From assembly GCF_019797845.1 (NCBI RefSeq), contig NZ_CP081864.1, positions 1,922,001 to 1,986,000 on the forward strand: a stretch of 64,000 nt of DNA, read 5' to 3'. This document shows positions 36,921 to 46,681 of this stretch, piece after piece. The first letter of the stretch is position 1, and every line of letters begins with the position of its first letter. This stretch comes from Symbiopectobacterium purcellii (lineage in GTDB: Bacteria; Pseudomonadota; Gammaproteobacteria; Enterobacterales; Enterobacteriaceae). Under the pieces are notes generated by a model. That model saw only the letters and a list, made by a program, of their open reading frames with translations, searched no databases and was not told where the DNA came from. A program made the translations under genes and the position numbers.

Positions 36921-37300
36921 TAAAAGGAAAATTGAACACGATGATCAATTCGCACGGTCGCAAGCTGTACCGGTTACCGCAAGAGGGCATGATTAAAGGT
37001 GTGTGCGCCGGGCTGGCGCGCTATCTGGATGTTCCGGTGAAACTGCTGCGTGTCATTGTGGTACTGTCGCTGTTCTTTGGTCTATTTTTCTTTACGCTGG
37101 TGGCGTATATCGTGCTGACCTTTGTCCTCGATCCGGCACCGGAGGGCGCTTATGACCACGATGATAATGCCGTGCGACCAAGCCAAACGCTGAGCGAGGC
37201 CGATGCGGTACTGCGTGACAGTGAAGCGCGTTTGCGTGACATGGAGCGCTATGTCACCTCGGAGACCTTTGCGGTACAGAGCTGTTTTCGTCAACTGTGA
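36917..37300 (+). CDS. pspC: PspC, phage-shock protein C
   Basis: Inner-membrane partner of PspB. It has 127 residues with the PspC domain KLYRLPQEGMIKGVCAGLAR, then YLDVPVKLLRVIVVLSLFFG and a second helix. The tail RLRDMERYVTSETF matches E. coli PspC. The start at 36917 overlaps the pspB stop (ATGA) and has GGAGG upstream. A later ATG at 36941 would give a length nearer to E. coli (119). No pspD follows; ycjX begins 50 bases later. Confidence 0.92.
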   Translation: MIKGKLNTMINSHGRKLYRLPQEGMIKGVCAGLARYLDVPVKLLRVIVVLSLFFGLFFFTLVAYIVLTFVLDPAPEGAYDHDDNAVRPSQTLSEADAVLRDSEARLRDMERYVTSETFAVQSCFRQL

Positions 37301-37350
37301 TGTCATCTACTGGCGTATAAATCATGAGGTATAGAACAAGGAGTGACGGA

Positions 37351-38766
37351 TTGCCCCTACAGCAACCTTTGCATCATTTACAGCATGAATTTGAAGCCCT
37401 GGTAAACCGCAGCGTCGATCGCCAACTGCGGTTGGCTGTAACTGGGTTGAGTCGCAGCGGTAAAACCGCATTCATTACCGGATTTGTCAACCAGCTGCTC
37501 AACGTGCATAACGGCGCGCAGCTGCCGCTTTTTTCCGCGGTGCGGGAAGGGCGATTACTCGGCGCAAAACGGGTTCCTCAGCGCAATCTGGCAGTGCCAC
37601 GCTTCGCCTATGACGACGGCATGATGTCGCTGTTTGGCGATCCGCCACAGTGGCCGACGCCGACTCGCGGTGTCAGTGAAATTTGCCTGGCGCTGCGATA
37701 CCGCTCCAACGATTCGCTGCTGCGCCACTTTAAGGATACCTCTACCCTTTATCTGGAGATTGTCGATTATCCCGGTGAATGGCTGCTGGATCTGCCGTTG
37801 CTGGAGCAAAATTATCTCGCCTGGTCGCGGCAAATGCTCGGATTATTGCAAGGCGAACGCGCCCTCTGGGCTAAGCCGTGGTTAGATTTGTGCGAAAAAC
37901 TCGATCCACTGGCTCCCGCAGATGAAAATCTGCTGGCCGAGATTGCGCAGCGCTACACCGATTACCTGCTGCGCTGCAAGCAGGAGGGGCTGCATTTTAT
38001 TCAGCCTGGGCGCTTTGTGTTGCCGGGGGAATTGGCCGGTGCGCCGGTTCTGCAATTTTTCCCGTGGCCGCAGGCGCAACAACTGGGAGACGTCGCACTG
38101 GCGCAGGCGGATGAAAAAAGTACGCTTGGTATGCTACGCCGTCGCTATAACTATTATTGTCAGACCGTAGTAAAAGGTTTTTACAAGCACTACTTTTCAC
38201 GTTTCGATCGCCAGATTGTGTTGGTGGATTGCCTGCAACCGCTCAATCGTGGACTGCACGCTTTTACTGATATGCGTCTGGCGCTGACGCAACTCATGCA
38301 AAGTTTTCATTACGGCAAACGCACCTTGCTGCGCCGTTTATTTTCGCCGTGCATCGATAAACTGATGTTTGCGGCTAGCAAAGCGGACCATATCACGGCG
38401 GATCAGCATGCGAATCTGGTGTCGCTCTTACAGCAACTGGTACAGGAAGCCTGGCAGAATGCGGCGTTTGAAGGCATCACCATGGATTGCGCGGGTATTG
38501 CCTCCGTTCAGTCAACCCAAAGTGGTATCGTGGAGTATCACGGACAGAACTTGCCCGCGTTGCGCGGACATCGTCTTAGCGACGGTGAACCGCTGACGCT
38601 CTATCCCGGTGAAGTGCCCGCGCGTTTGCCCGGCGCCGCCTTTTGGCAGCAACAGGGCTTCCATTTTGAAGATTTTCGACCTCAAGCGATGAACGTTGAT
38701 ACGCCGCTGCCACACATTCGGCTGGACAGCGTCATGGAATTTTTATTGGGGGACAAATTGCGATGA
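37351..38766 (+). CDS. ycjX: YcjX, P-loop GTPase-like protein (DUF463)
   Basis: YcjX is a Psp-regulon protein of unknown exact function with a nucleotide-binding P-loop [20 protein letters not shown]. Later blocks are [58 protein letters not shown] and the end [18 protein letters not shown] at 37351 has AGGAG seven bases upstream and gives 471 residues (465 in E. coli). The ATG at 37324 lacks a ribosome site. It is coupled to ycjF by a 4-base overlap and probably co-transcribed with pspABC. Confidence 0.92.
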   Translation: MPLQQPLHHLQHEFEALVNRSVDRQLRLAVTGLSRSGKTAFITGFVNQLLNVHNGAQLPLFSAVREGRLLGAKRVPQRNLAVPRFAYDDGMMSLFGDPPQWPTPTRGVSEICLALRYRSNDSLLRHFKDTSTLYLEIVDYPGEWLLDLPLLEQNYLAWSRQMLGLLQGERALWAKPWLDLCEKLDPLAPADENLLAEIAQRYTDYLLRCKQEGLHFIQPGRFVLPGELAGAPVLQFFPWPQAQQLGDVALAQADEKSTLGMLRRRYNYYCQTVVKGFYKHYFSRFDRQIVLVDCLQPLNRGLHAFTDMRLALTQLMQSFHYGKRTLLRRLFSPCIDKLMFAASKADHITADQHANLVSLLQQLVQEAWQNAAFEGITMDCAGIASVQSTQSGIVEYHGQNLPALRGHRLSDGEPLTLYPGEVPARLPGAAFWQQQGFHFEDFRPQAMNVDTPLPHIRLDSVMEFLLGDKLR

Positions 38767-39821
38767 GTGAACCGCTAAAGCCGCGCATCACCTTTGATGA
38801 CGAGGCACCCTCGGCAACCGCATCCACGCTACGCAGTACCGTTGCCTTTGATGATGATGCCTCGCGTCACTTCTCCCCGACGGTGCCCGAAGCGGAATTG
38901 AGCCGCGAAGGCGAGGCGGAAGCCGCCGTTGAAGCGGCATTGCGACCACGCCGCAGCCTATGGCGCAAGCTGGTGATGGCGGGTCTTACCTTATTCGGCG
39001 CCAGCGCGGTTGCGCAGGGTATCCAATCGGTACATACCGCTTGGCTGGAACAGCAGTGGATCGCGCTGGGTGGGTTGGCGGCGGGCGGCATGATAGTGGT
39101 CGCCGGTGTAGGCTCACTGATTGCCGAATGGCGGCGTTTGTACCGTTTGCGGGCGCGTGCCGAAGCGCGCGATAAAGCCCGTGAGTTGCTCGGTAGCCTC
39201 GCTGTTGGGCAGGGGCGCGATTTTTGTGAAAGGCTGGCGCAGCAGGCCGGGTTGGATGACGGACATCCTGCACTCCAGCGTTGGCGCGCCTCGCTGCATG
39301 AGACTCACAACGATAAAGAAGTGCTGGTGCTGTACGCCAATGTGGTGCAACCGGTGCTGGATAACCGCGCACGCCGCGAGATCAGCCGTTCGGCCGCCGA
39401 ATCGACGCTGATGATTGCGGTCAGCCCACTGGCGCTGGTGGACATGGCTTTTATTGCCTGGCGGAACCTGCGTCTGATCAATCGTATTGCCGCGCTTTAC
39501 GGTATTGAACTGGGCTATTTTAGCCGCATTCGTCTGTTTAAATTGGTGCTGCTGAATATCGCTTTCGCCGGCGCGTCAGAGATGGTGCGTGAAATTGGCA
39601 TGGACTGGATGTCGCAGGATCTGGCTGCGCGCCTCTCAGCACGCGCTGCACAGGGTATTGGCGCCGGTTTGCTGACCGCGCGACTCGGCATCAAGGCGAT
39701 GGAGCTCTGCCGTCCATTGCCTTGGCTCGATGATAAGCCGCAGCTTGGGGATTTCCGGCGTGAGTTGGTCGGGCAGATCAAAGCTGTGGTACAGAAAAAA
39801 ACCACACCAACGCCGCCGTAA
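38763..39821 (+). CDS. ycjF: YcjF, inner-membrane protein (UPF0283)
   Basis: A 352-residue inner-membrane protein of the Psp regulon; E. coli YcjF has 353. The N-terminus is acidic and soluble ([17 protein letters not shown]). Two helices lie near residues 70-120 ([40 protein letters not shown]). The conserved C-terminal part has [20 protein letters not shown] and [20 protein letters not shown]. Function is unknown. It ends the psp-ycjXF run, before a strong hairpin. Confidence 0.93.
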   Translation: MSEPLKPRITFDDEAPSATASTLRSTVAFDDDASRHFSPTVPEAELSREGEAEAAVEAALRPRRSLWRKLVMAGLTLFGASAVAQGIQSVHTAWLEQQWIALGGLAAGGMIVVAGVGSLIAEWRRLYRLRARAEARDKARELLGSLAVGQGRDFCERLAQQAGLDDGHPALQRWRASLHETHNDKEVLVLYANVVQPVLDNRARREISRSAAESTLMIAVSPLALVDMAFIAWRNLRLINRIAALYGIELGYFSRIRLFKLVLLNIAFAGASEMVREIGMDWMSQDLAARLSARAAQGIGAGLLTARLGIKAMELCRPLPWLDDKPQLGDFRRELVGQIKAVVQKKTTPTPP

Positions 39822-39865
39822 CGCCCACGAGCGCTTGAAATAGCGCCAACGGGAAAAAAGATGTT

Positions 39866-39895
39866 GCCACCTGTCAACTTTTGCTGACAGGTGGC
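39866..39895 (+). terminator. Terminator after ycjF
   Basis: GCCACCTGTCA and TGACAGGTGGC form a perfect 11-bp stem with an 8-base loop, 45 bases after the ycjF stop and upstream of tyrR. Confidence 0.7.
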
Positions 39896-39963
39896 TTCAT
39901 CCGTGGAAGGGGACGCGGTATGATGCCAGTGATATCCATTCCCCTGGAAGAAGGTAGCTGTTA

Positions 39964-41535
39964 ATGCGTCTGGAAGTCTTTTGTGAAGATCGAATTGGCC
40001 TGACGCGCGAGTTGCTGGATTTGCTGGCCTCGCGCGCTATTGATTTACGGGGCATTGAAATTGACCCCGCCGGACGGATTTACCTGAATTTTGCTACGCT
40101 CGGTTTTGACGATTTTCGCGTACTGATGGCGGAGATTCGACGTATCGAAAGCGTGCGCGACGTGCGCACCGTGGCATTTATGCCTTCCGAGCGTGAGCAG
40201 CGCGCGATGAGCGCCGTATTGGAATCGATGCCTGAGCCGGTTTTCTCTCTCGATCTGAAAGGCAACATTGAATTGTTCAATCCGGCGATGCTGGCGCTGT
40301 TTGAACAATCGGCTGACAGCATCAGCGCTGTCACCATTAACCAGTTGATCCCCAATTACAACTTCACACGCTGGTTGGAGCGCGACGATCGCAGGCTGGA
40401 AGCGGAACGTGTAGTGATCCGTGGACAAGATTTCCTGTTGGAAATCACGCCGGTGTATTTGGATAATGATGCGGGCGAAAGCGTGATTGCTGGCGCGTTG
40501 GTCATGCTGAAATCGGCAGTGCTTATGGGCCGCCAGTTACAAGATCTGGCGGTTAACGATGAAAATGAATTCAATCATATCGTCGCCGTCAGCCCCAAAA
40601 TGCGTCAGGTGGTTGAGCAAGGTAAAAAGCTGGCCATGCTCGATGCACCGCTGCTGATCGTCGGTGATACCGGAACCGGTAAAGATATGCTGGCCCGTGC
40701 GTGCCATCTGCGCAGTTCTCGCGGCAAAAAGCCTTTCCTGGCGCTCAATTGCGCTTCATTGCCTGACGATGTGATGGAAAGTGAACTGTACGGCCACGCA
40801 CCGGGGGCTTATCGCAATGCGTTGGAAGGCAAAAAAGGCTTCTTTGAGCAGGCTAATGGGGGGTCTGTACTGCTGGATCAGGTGGGCGAAATGTCGCCGC
40901 AGATGCAAACCAAGCTGCTGCGTTTTCTCAATGACGGTACTTTCCGCCGGGTAGGGGAAGAGCACGAGGTTCACGTTGATGTCCGGGTGATTTGCGCCAC
41001 GCAGAAAAATCTGCTGGAGCTGGTGCAACGCGGTGAGTTTCGTGAGGATCTCTACTACCGGCTTAACGTGTTGATGCTTGCCTTGCCGCCGCTGCGTGAA
41101 CGTCCAGCAGATATCATGGCACTCACCGAACTGTTTGTGGCGCGTTTTGCTGATGAGCAGGGCATTGCCAGACCGCGCATTGCGCCGGAACTGTATCATC
41201 TGCTGCCGCAGTACGGGTGGCCGGGTAATGTGCGTCAGTTGAAAAACACCGTTTATCGTGCGTTAACCCAGTTGGACGGGCGCGAACTGCGCGTGCAGGA
41301 TATCGATCTGCCCTCGTTCACCCTTGATACCGTACAGAACGATGATTTGCTTGAAGGTTCACTGGACGATATCAGCAAGCGCTTTGAACGTTCGGTGCTG
41401 ACCCGCCTCTATCAGGCTTATCCTAGCACGCGGAAACTGGCAAAACGTCTGGGTGTTTCCCATACCGCCATCGCCAACAAATTGCGCGAATATGGGTTGA
41501 GCCAGCGTAAAGCTGCCGATGAGGCGGAGGAGTAA
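39964..41535 (+). CDS. tyrR: TyrR, aromatic amino acid regulator
   Basis: TyrR represses or activates genes for aromatic amino acid synthesis and transport, with tyrosine, phenylalanine or tryptophan as effectors. The 523-residue protein has an N-terminal ACT domain (MRLEVFCEDRIGLTRELLDL), a PAS domain from about residue 78 (VLESMPEPVFSLDLKGN) and an AAA+ domain with Walker A GDTGTGKDMLARACHL. The GAFTGA loop of sigma-54 activators is replaced by GAYRNA, as expected for TyrR. It ends in the helix-turn-helix TRKLAKRLGVSHTAIANKL. E. coli TyrR is 513 residues. Confidence 0.96.
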   Translation: MRLEVFCEDRIGLTRELLDLLASRAIDLRGIEIDPAGRIYLNFATLGFDDFRVLMAEIRRIESVRDVRTVAFMPSEREQRAMSAVLESMPEPVFSLDLKGNIELFNPAMLALFEQSADSISAVTINQLIPNYNFTRWLERDDRRLEAERVVIRGQDFLLEITPVYLDNDAGESVIAGALVMLKSAVLMGRQLQDLAVNDENEFNHIVAVSPKMRQVVEQGKKLAMLDAPLLIVGDTGTGKDMLARACHLRSSRGKKPFLALNCASLPDDVMESELYGHAPGAYRNALEGKKGFFEQANGGSVLLDQVGEMSPQMQTKLLRFLNDGTFRRVGEEHEVHVDVRVICATQKNLLELVQRGEFREDLYYRLNVLMLALPPLRERPADIMALTELFVARFADEQGIARPRIAPELYHLLPQYGWPGNVRQLKNTVYRALTQLDGRELRVQDIDLPSFTLDTVQNDDLLEGSLDDISKRFERSVLTRLYQAYPSTRKLAKRLGVSHTAIANKLREYGLSQRKAADEAEE

Positions 41536-41544
41536 CCAAAAAAA

Positions 41545-41571
41545 ACGGCTGCCTCGGCAGCCGTTTCTTTT
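41545..41571. terminator. Bidirectional terminator, tyrR and tpx
   Basis: ACGGCTGCC-TC-GGCAGCCGT with A residues before and TTCTTTT after, between the convergent stops. Confidence 0.85.
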
Positions 41572-41583
41572 ATCCGCGGAGAC

Positions 41584-42087
41584 TTATTTCAGTGCAGCCA
41601 GCGCGGCATCATAATCGGGCTCGGTGGTGATCTCGTTCACCAACTCGCTGTGCAGCACGTTGTCTTGCTCATCCAATACCACCACAGCACGTGCTGTCAG
41701 TCCGTGCAGCGGACCAGCAGCGATAGCAACACCGTAGTTGTCCTTAAATTCTGCACCGCGCAGCAAAGAGAGCACCACCACGTTGTTCAGACCTTCTGCA
41801 CCACAGAAACGCGATTGTGCAAACGGCAGATCGGCAGAGATGCAGAGAACCACGGTGTTATCCAGTTCGGAAGCCAATTGGTTAAATTTGCGCACGGAAG
41901 CGGCGCAGACACCCGTATCGATACTTGGGAATATATTCAGGATTTTACGCTTACCGGCGAACTGGGTCAGCGCGACATCGGAAAGGTCCTTGGCAACCAG
42001 TGTGAAGGCGGCAGCCTTAGCGCCTTTCTCTGGAAAGTTTCCGGCTACAGCGACAGGATTGCCTTGAAAATGCACATTTTTTGACAT
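41584..42087 (-). CDS. tpx: Thiol peroxidase
   Basis: Tpx is a periplasm- or cytoplasm-located atypical 2-Cys peroxiredoxin that reduces lipid and hydrogen peroxides with thioredoxin. The 167-residue protein has the peroxidatic Cys in [14 protein letters not shown], the resolving Cys in [16 protein letters not shown], and [12 protein letters not shown]. coli Tpx is 168 residues. In E. coli ycjG follows before mpaA; here mpaA is directly upstream by 53 bases on the same strand. Confidence 0.96.
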   Translation of the reverse strand: MSKNVHFQGNPVAVAGNFPEKGAKAAAFTLVAKDLSDVALTQFAGKRKILNIFPSIDTGVCAASVRKFNQLASELDNTVVLCISADLPFAQSRFCGAEGLNNVVVLSLLRGAEFKDNYGVAIAAGPLHGLTARAVVVLDEQDNVLHSELVNEITTEPDYDAALAALK

Positions 42088-42140
42088 TTCTTTGTCCTTT
42101 AATTACAGGTGGTTAACACGCTCATCAGTGTAGGGCAACA

Positions 42141-42875
42141 TTAGCAACATTGATATAAAAACTTTTGTTGCAACAAGGTGACACAGGTGGACAAGTAGCG
42201 TTCGCTCGCGTCGTCGGCGGAAATCGCAGGCAGTTCTAACGTGATGCAGGGCAATTGGCGTTCTGCGCACCAACTGCCAAAAGAGCCCGGCGTGGGGTAA
42301 CCAATATGTTCGACCTGCGGCAACGAGAAGGCCTGTGAAAGCCATGCTGCCAGCGTAGAACGGTCCGGATCGTCAACACAGGCAAGCGGTTCGTGGAAGG
42401 TGACAACCCAGGCCGGATCGAGACGTTCAATCAGCGAACACAATGCCTGGGTTTCAGGCTCTGAGCCTGGAAACGCACCGGTGGACAGTTGCACGTCGCG
42501 TTCAGGCGTGGCGCTGTTCCAGCGATAGACCGTATTGGCTTCCTGCCAGTTAGCGGTGGGGAAATTGCGGTTCAGATCAACGCCATTGGCATTGGCGCGC
42601 AGACCAAGCTGGCAGCCGTCCGGATTGACGCACAGCACCAGATGCTGATGACGTTGTCCGGGGAGCAGCGTTCGTAGGGCGCAGGAGAGAACGGCGATTG
42701 ACGCGGTTTCATCACCGTGTGTGCCGGCGAGAATCAGACCGGTATCGCTGCTGGCGTGCTCGGCAGGAAAGTAGAGTAACGGCGCGCCCAACGCGGATGA
42801 ACCATAGCGCTCACCGGATACCTTAAGGGGTCCACGCTGGTGGCGTGGTGTCAGCAAACACGTGCCCGTCATCAT
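42141..42875 (-). CDS. mpaA: MpaA, murein tripeptide amidase
   Basis: MpaA is a cytoplasmic zinc carboxypeptidase-type amidase that removes meso-diaminopimelate from the murein tripeptide during cell-wall recycling. The 244-residue protein has the zinc motif GLILAGTHGDETASIAVLSC (His and Glu). NPDGCQLGLRANANGVDLNR gives Arg and Asn substrate contacts, and VVTFHEPLACVDD gives the third ligand. The conserved end ITLELP holds the catalytic Glu. E. coli MpaA is 242 residues. The usual neighbour ycjG (Ala-Glu epimerase) is absent and mppA next door is broken. Confidence 0.92.
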   Translation of the reverse strand: MMTGTCLLTPRHQRGPLKVSGERYGSSALGAPLLYFPAEHASSDTGLILAGTHGDETASIAVLSCALRTLLPGQRHQHLVLCVNPDGCQLGLRANANGVDLNRNFPTANWQEANTVYRWNSATPERDVQLSTGAFPGSEPETQALCSLIERLDPAWVVTFHEPLACVDDPDRSTLAAWLSQAFSLPQVEHIGYPTPGSFGSWCAERQLPCITLELPAISADDASERYLSTCVTLLQQKFLYQCC

Positions 42876-43070
42876 GATGCCAAAGCCTCATTGTGGTCAT
42901 ACATCAGCATACTTCATCACAAAAGGGGTGATGAACAAAGCCTTATTCGTGCCCCGTTTCGCATTGATACACACAGAGCGCTAACCCAATAAGGCGACAT
43001 AGCCCATTTCCCGCTATCATGGTTGCAATACACTGTGAGTGATACCGTAACCTGATGATGGATGAGGTGA

Positions 43071-44685
43071 ATGGCGATGCAATACCCTAATAATACCGGG
43101 CTTAAACGGGGCCTGCTGGCGGTCATTTTGGGCACAACAATGGGCAGTGCCGTGGCGGCGAATGTGCCTGCTGATGCGGTATTGGCGGATAAACAGGAAA
43201 TTGTTCGCCATATCAAGGATGAACCCGCCTCTTTGGACCCAATTAAAGCGGTCGGTTTGCCTGAAGCTCAGGTGTCGCGCGATCTGTTTGAAGGGCTGCT
43301 GAATCAGGACGCACAAGGCCGAGCGATCCCCGGCGTTGCGTTGCGTTGGCAAACCAATGACAACCGAACCTTTCTGTTTACACTGCGTGATGATGCGCGC
43401 TGGTCGAATGGCGATCCGGTGACCGCACAGGATTTTGTCTACAGTTGGCGGCGTCTGGTTGATCCCGCCAACTCCTCGCCGTTTGCCTGGTTTGCCCGTC
43501 TGGCGGGGATTGTGAATGCTGAGCAGATCATTGCCGGGACTCAGACGCCAGATCAGTTGGGCGTGACGGCGGTAGATGCGCATACGCTACGCGTGCAATT
43601 GACTAAGCCAGTACCTTATTTTATCAATCTTGTCGGCCATTTCAGCCTGTTTCCGGTGCACCAGAAAACCGTTGAGCAATTTGGCAATGACTGGACTAAA
43701 CCGGGGAATCTGGTGGGTAACGGCGCATTTGCGCTCAAAGAGCGCGTGGTCAACGAGAAGCTGGTGCTGACACCTAATCCTTACTACTGGGATCGTGCCA
43801 ACACCCGTTTAACCAAAGTGACCTTTGTGCCCATCAATCAGGAATCCAACGCCACTAAGCGCTATCTGGCGGGGGATATCGATATCACCGAATCTTTCCC
43901 GAAACAGATGTACCAGAAGCTGCTCAAGGATGTGCCGGGACAGGTGTACACGCCGGAGCAGTTGGGAACGTACTACTACGCCTTTAACACCCAGCGTGCG
44001 CCGGGCGCTCTCCTATGCGATAGACCGCAAGATCATTGCCGAAAAAGTGTTGGGCACCGGAGAAAAACCGGCCTACCGCTTCACGCCTGATGTGACCGCC
44101 GGGTTTACGCCGGAGCCTAACCCGTTACAGCACTACTCGCAGGAAGAGTTGGATATGCAGGCCAAAGCGCTGATGGCGGCGGCGGGGTATGGGCCTGATC
44201 GTCCACTGACGCTCTCACTGTTGTATAACACGGCGGAAAACCATCAGAAAATTGCTATCGCTATCGCGTCGATGTGGAAGCAAAAGTTGGGCGTCAACGT
44301 GAAGTTGACCAATCAGGAGTGGCAAACCTATATCAACAGCCGTAACAGCGGTGATTTTGATGTGATCCGCGCATCCTGGGTAGGTGATTACAATGAAGCC
44401 TCGACGTTTCTGTCCTTGCTGACTTCCACCCACAGCGGAAATATTGCGCGTTTTCACAGTGCGGATTACGATCGCGTGGTCAATGATGCCAGCATGAAAA
44501 CCGATGCTGCAGCGCGCAACGCGCTGTATAACCAGGCCGAAAATCTGCTGCTGGATGCCGCGCCTATCGCCCCTATCTATCAATACACCAACGGTCGCTT
44601 GATCAAACCCTGGGTAAAAGGTTACCCGATCACCAACCCCGAAGATGTGGCTTACAGCCATACCCTCTATATCTTGAAGCATTGA
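43071..44685 (+). pseudogene. mppA: MppA, murein tripeptide-binding protein, frameshifted
   Basis: MppA is the periplasmic protein that hands murein tripeptide to the Opp permease. The first frame (43071 onward) gives a signal peptide, KQEIVRHIKDEPASLDPIKA and TYYYAFNTQRAP, then runs into nonsense. From 44003 the correct sequence continues in another frame: RRALSYAIDRKIIAEKVLG, WVGDYNEASTFLSLLTSTHS, ending SHTLYILKH. Against MppA, six residues and the frame are lost between RAP and RRAL. That equals a 23-base deletion between two GTGCGCCG copies, one of which remains at 43996-44003. Full length would be about 545 residues. Confidence 0.9.
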
Positions 44686-44705
44686 TTATTATTGTCAGCG
44701 ATTAT

Positions 44706-44728
44706 GCAGCCCGTTTTGCGCGGGCTGC
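44706..44728. terminator. Terminator between mppA and uspF
   Basis: GCAGCCCG and CGGGCTGC form an 8-bp stem with a 7-base loop between the convergent stops; no T run. Confidence 0.6.
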
Positions 44729-44734
44729 CTACGG

Positions 44735-45169
44735 CTAGCGAACGACAAGCACCAAACAGGTGGCGTGTCGCACCACGGCGGCCGCGTTGGAGCCCAGTAA
44801 AAAGGTGGTGGCGCTGGGGCGGTGGGAGCCGATGATGATGAGGTCAGCATCGAGTGAGTCAGCAAGCTTCAGGATTTGCTCCTTGGGCGTGCCGGTCATG
44901 ATGTGCGGCATAATCCTGTCTTCCGGCAGGTTAAAACGCTTAATGACCTCGGTAAATGCCGCGCTGGTGTTGCGTTTCATCTCCTCGATATCGGGCAGCC
45001 CGGCAGGATAGGTTACACCAAGGGTGGTGTAATAGGGGTATGAAGGGATCACGGTAAGAAAGTGCACGTAGGTGTCATGCAGCTTGGCCAACGCTTCTAC
45101 GTGCGCCACAACGCGTTGCGTTAATTCATTTTCAGATATGTCGATGGGAACGAGCACGGTCTTATACAT
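44735..45169 (-). CDS. uspF: UspF, universal stress protein F
   Basis: A 144-residue cytoplasmic UspA-fold protein, the same length as E. coli UspF, which is linked to adhesion and fimbriation. It starts MYKTVLVPIDISENELTQRV. It has VHFLTVIPSYPYYTTLGV and the ATP-binding end ADLIIIGSHRPSATTFLLGS, then NAAAVVRHATCLVLVVR. It is divergent from zntB across about 250 bases. Confidence 0.93.
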   Translation of the reverse strand: MYKTVLVPIDISENELTQRVVAHVEALAKLHDTYVHFLTVIPSYPYYTTLGVTYPAGLPDIEEMKRNTSAAFTEVIKRFNLPEDRIMPHIMTGTPKEQILKLADSLDADLIIIGSHRPSATTFLLGSNAAAVVRHATCLVLVVR

Positions 45170-45242
45170 ATCACCTCCTGTTCATCATCTGATGTGGAAA
45201 CAAGAGCTCACTGATACTGTAGCGGGTTTTGAAAAACCGGCA

Positions 45243-45256
45243 GTGATATGTGTCAA
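45243..45256 (-). promoter_or_regulatory. FNR-like site upstream of uspF
   Basis: On the minus strand TTGACACATATCAC matches the FNR consensus TTGAT-N4-ATCAA at 8 of 10 positions. It lies 74 bases ahead of the uspF start. Weak evidence. Confidence 0.3.
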
Positions 45257-45423
45257 AAATGTGCTCTTTAACGATAATGTAAACGCGCAACGATCGTGAG
45301 TGATTTTGTTACTGATTGAATTTGCGAAAAATCTAATTATCGCTAGGCTTTAGCTGTTGTAAAACCGTTACGGTTTGACCGTCATTGTGATGGGGTAGCG
45401 TAAGGGCAGTGGGAGAGAAAAAC

Positions 45424-46407
45424 ATGAAGCCGTTTGAAGGAAAAGTATTGCAGGATTCAGAGGCGGTTCATGCCTGCCAGTTGGATGGGAAGGGCGGAAT
45501 CAAACCGATTTCGGCTGACGGGGTGGTGGATAGCACCACGCCTTGCTGGCTGCATTTGGATTATAGCCTGCCCGGCAGTGCGCGTTGGTTAAATGAAACG
45601 CCGCTGCTGCCTGACGGCATTCGTAACTTACTGGCTGGAGAAAGTGCACGTCCACGGGTTACGCGCCTGGGTGAGGGGACGCTCATTACCCTGCGCAGCA
45701 TCAATCTCAATGCCGATTCACGCCCTGATCAGTTGGTGGCCGTGCGGGTCTTTATTACGGATACGCTGATTATCTCAACGCGCCGTCGCAAAATTGCCGC
45801 CATCAATGATGTGCTGACGGATCTGCAAGAGGGTAACGGCCCAACGGATAGCGGTAGCTGGCTGGTTTCCGTGGCCGAAGCGCTGACGGACCAAACCAGT
45901 GAATTTATCGACGATTTGCATGAAAAAATCATCGATCTGGAAGACGATCTGCTGGAGCAGAAAATTCCGGCGCGCGGTACGCTGGCATTGATTCGCAAAC
46001 AGTTGATTGTATTACGGCGCTACATGACACCGCAGCGCGATGTATTTTCCCGTCTTTCGGGCGAGCGCCTGGCCTGGATGGGCGATGACGATCGCCGCAG
46101 GATGCAGGAAATTGCTGAACGCCTTGGGCGCGGGTTGGACGATTTGGACGCCAGTGTAGCCCGCACCACTGTACTGGCTGATGAAATTACTTCACAGATG
46201 ACAGAGGCGCTGAATCGACGTACTTACAGCATGTCCGTGTTGGCCATGATATTTTTGCCAACCACTTTCTTAAACGGGCTGTTTGGGGTCAATCTGGGCG
46301 GGATCCCTGGCGGTGGTTCATCCATGGGATTTATCACCTTCTGCGTTATGTTGATCGTCTTGGTGGGGGGCGTTGCCCTGTGGTTAAAGCGCAGTAAATG
46401 GCTATGA
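45424..46407 (+). CDS. zntB: ZntB, zinc transporter (CorA family)
   Basis: ZntB is a pentameric inner-membrane zinc transporter of the CorA superfamily. The 327-residue protein, the same length as in E. coli, has a large cytoplasmic funnel ([40 protein letters not shown]). Two C-terminal helices follow with the loop signature [12 protein letters not shown], the ZntB form of the CorA GMN motif. The ATG at 45424 has GGGAGAG upstream; the ORF also has a GTG five codons earlier. Confidence 0.95.
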   Translation: MKPFEGKVLQDSEAVHACQLDGKGGIKPISADGVVDSTTPCWLHLDYSLPGSARWLNETPLLPDGIRNLLAGESARPRVTRLGEGTLITLRSINLNADSRPDQLVAVRVFITDTLIISTRRRKIAAINDVLTDLQEGNGPTDSGSWLVSVAEALTDQTSEFIDDLHEKIIDLEDDLLEQKIPARGTLALIRKQLIVLRRYMTPQRDVFSRLSGERLAWMGDDDRRRMQEIAERLGRGLDDLDASVARTTVLADEITSQMTEALNRRTYSMSVLAMIFLPTTFLNGLFGVNLGGIPGGGSSMGFITFCVMLIVLVGGVALWLKRSKWL

Positions 46408-46475
46408 AATTTTCCAATGCGTTACTGCGCCTGCTATCACAATATGTTGAGTGTCTTCAAAAAAAATTGAATATA

Positions 46476-46489
46476 TTGAGAAATATCAA
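46476..46489 (+). promoter_or_regulatory. FNR site of the fnrS promoter
   Basis: TTGAGAAATATCAA matches TTGAT-N4-ATCAA at 9 of 10 positions. Its centre is about 42 bases upstream of the predicted fnrS start, the class II activation position. Confidence 0.8.
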
Positions 46490-46524
46490 CATTTCATGCA
46501 CGCAGGTACGGCACTATCACTCTC

Positions 46525-46645
46525 GCAGGTGAATGCAACGTCAAGCGATGGGCGTTGCGCTCCATATTGTCTTACTTCCTTTTTTGAATTACTGCATAGC
46601 ACAATTGATTCACACCATGCCGACGTTTATGTCGGCATTTTTTTT
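46525..46645 (+). ncRNA. fnrS: FnrS anaerobic small RNA
   Basis: The 121 bases begin GCAGGTGAATGCAACG and run through GGGCGTTGCGCTCCATATTG and TTGAATTACTGCATAGCACA. They end at the hairpin ATGCCGAC-GTTTAT-GTCGGCAT with eight T. The sequence is nearly identical to E. coli FnrS until the terminator stem. FnrS is induced by FNR without oxygen and, with Hfq, represses sodB, metE, folE and other mRNAs. As in E. coli it lies directly downstream of zntB. The start is inferred from homology. Confidence 0.93.
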
Positions 46646-46660
46646 GCCTGAAGCTCAGGC

Positions 46661-46676
46661 GGGCACCGTAGTGCCC
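46661..46676 (-). terminator. Inverted repeat after ttcA
   Basis: GGGCAC-CGTA-GTGCCC, 6 bases beyond the ttcA stop on the minus strand. A second small hairpin (GCCTGAGCTTCAGGC) follows. No T run, so a weak terminator at best. Confidence 0.4.
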
Positions 46677-46681
46677 TGGTC

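Noticed and set aside
37301..37350. Possible pspD between pspC and ycjX
   Set aside because: The gap is only 50 bases and holds no frame; pspD is absent here.
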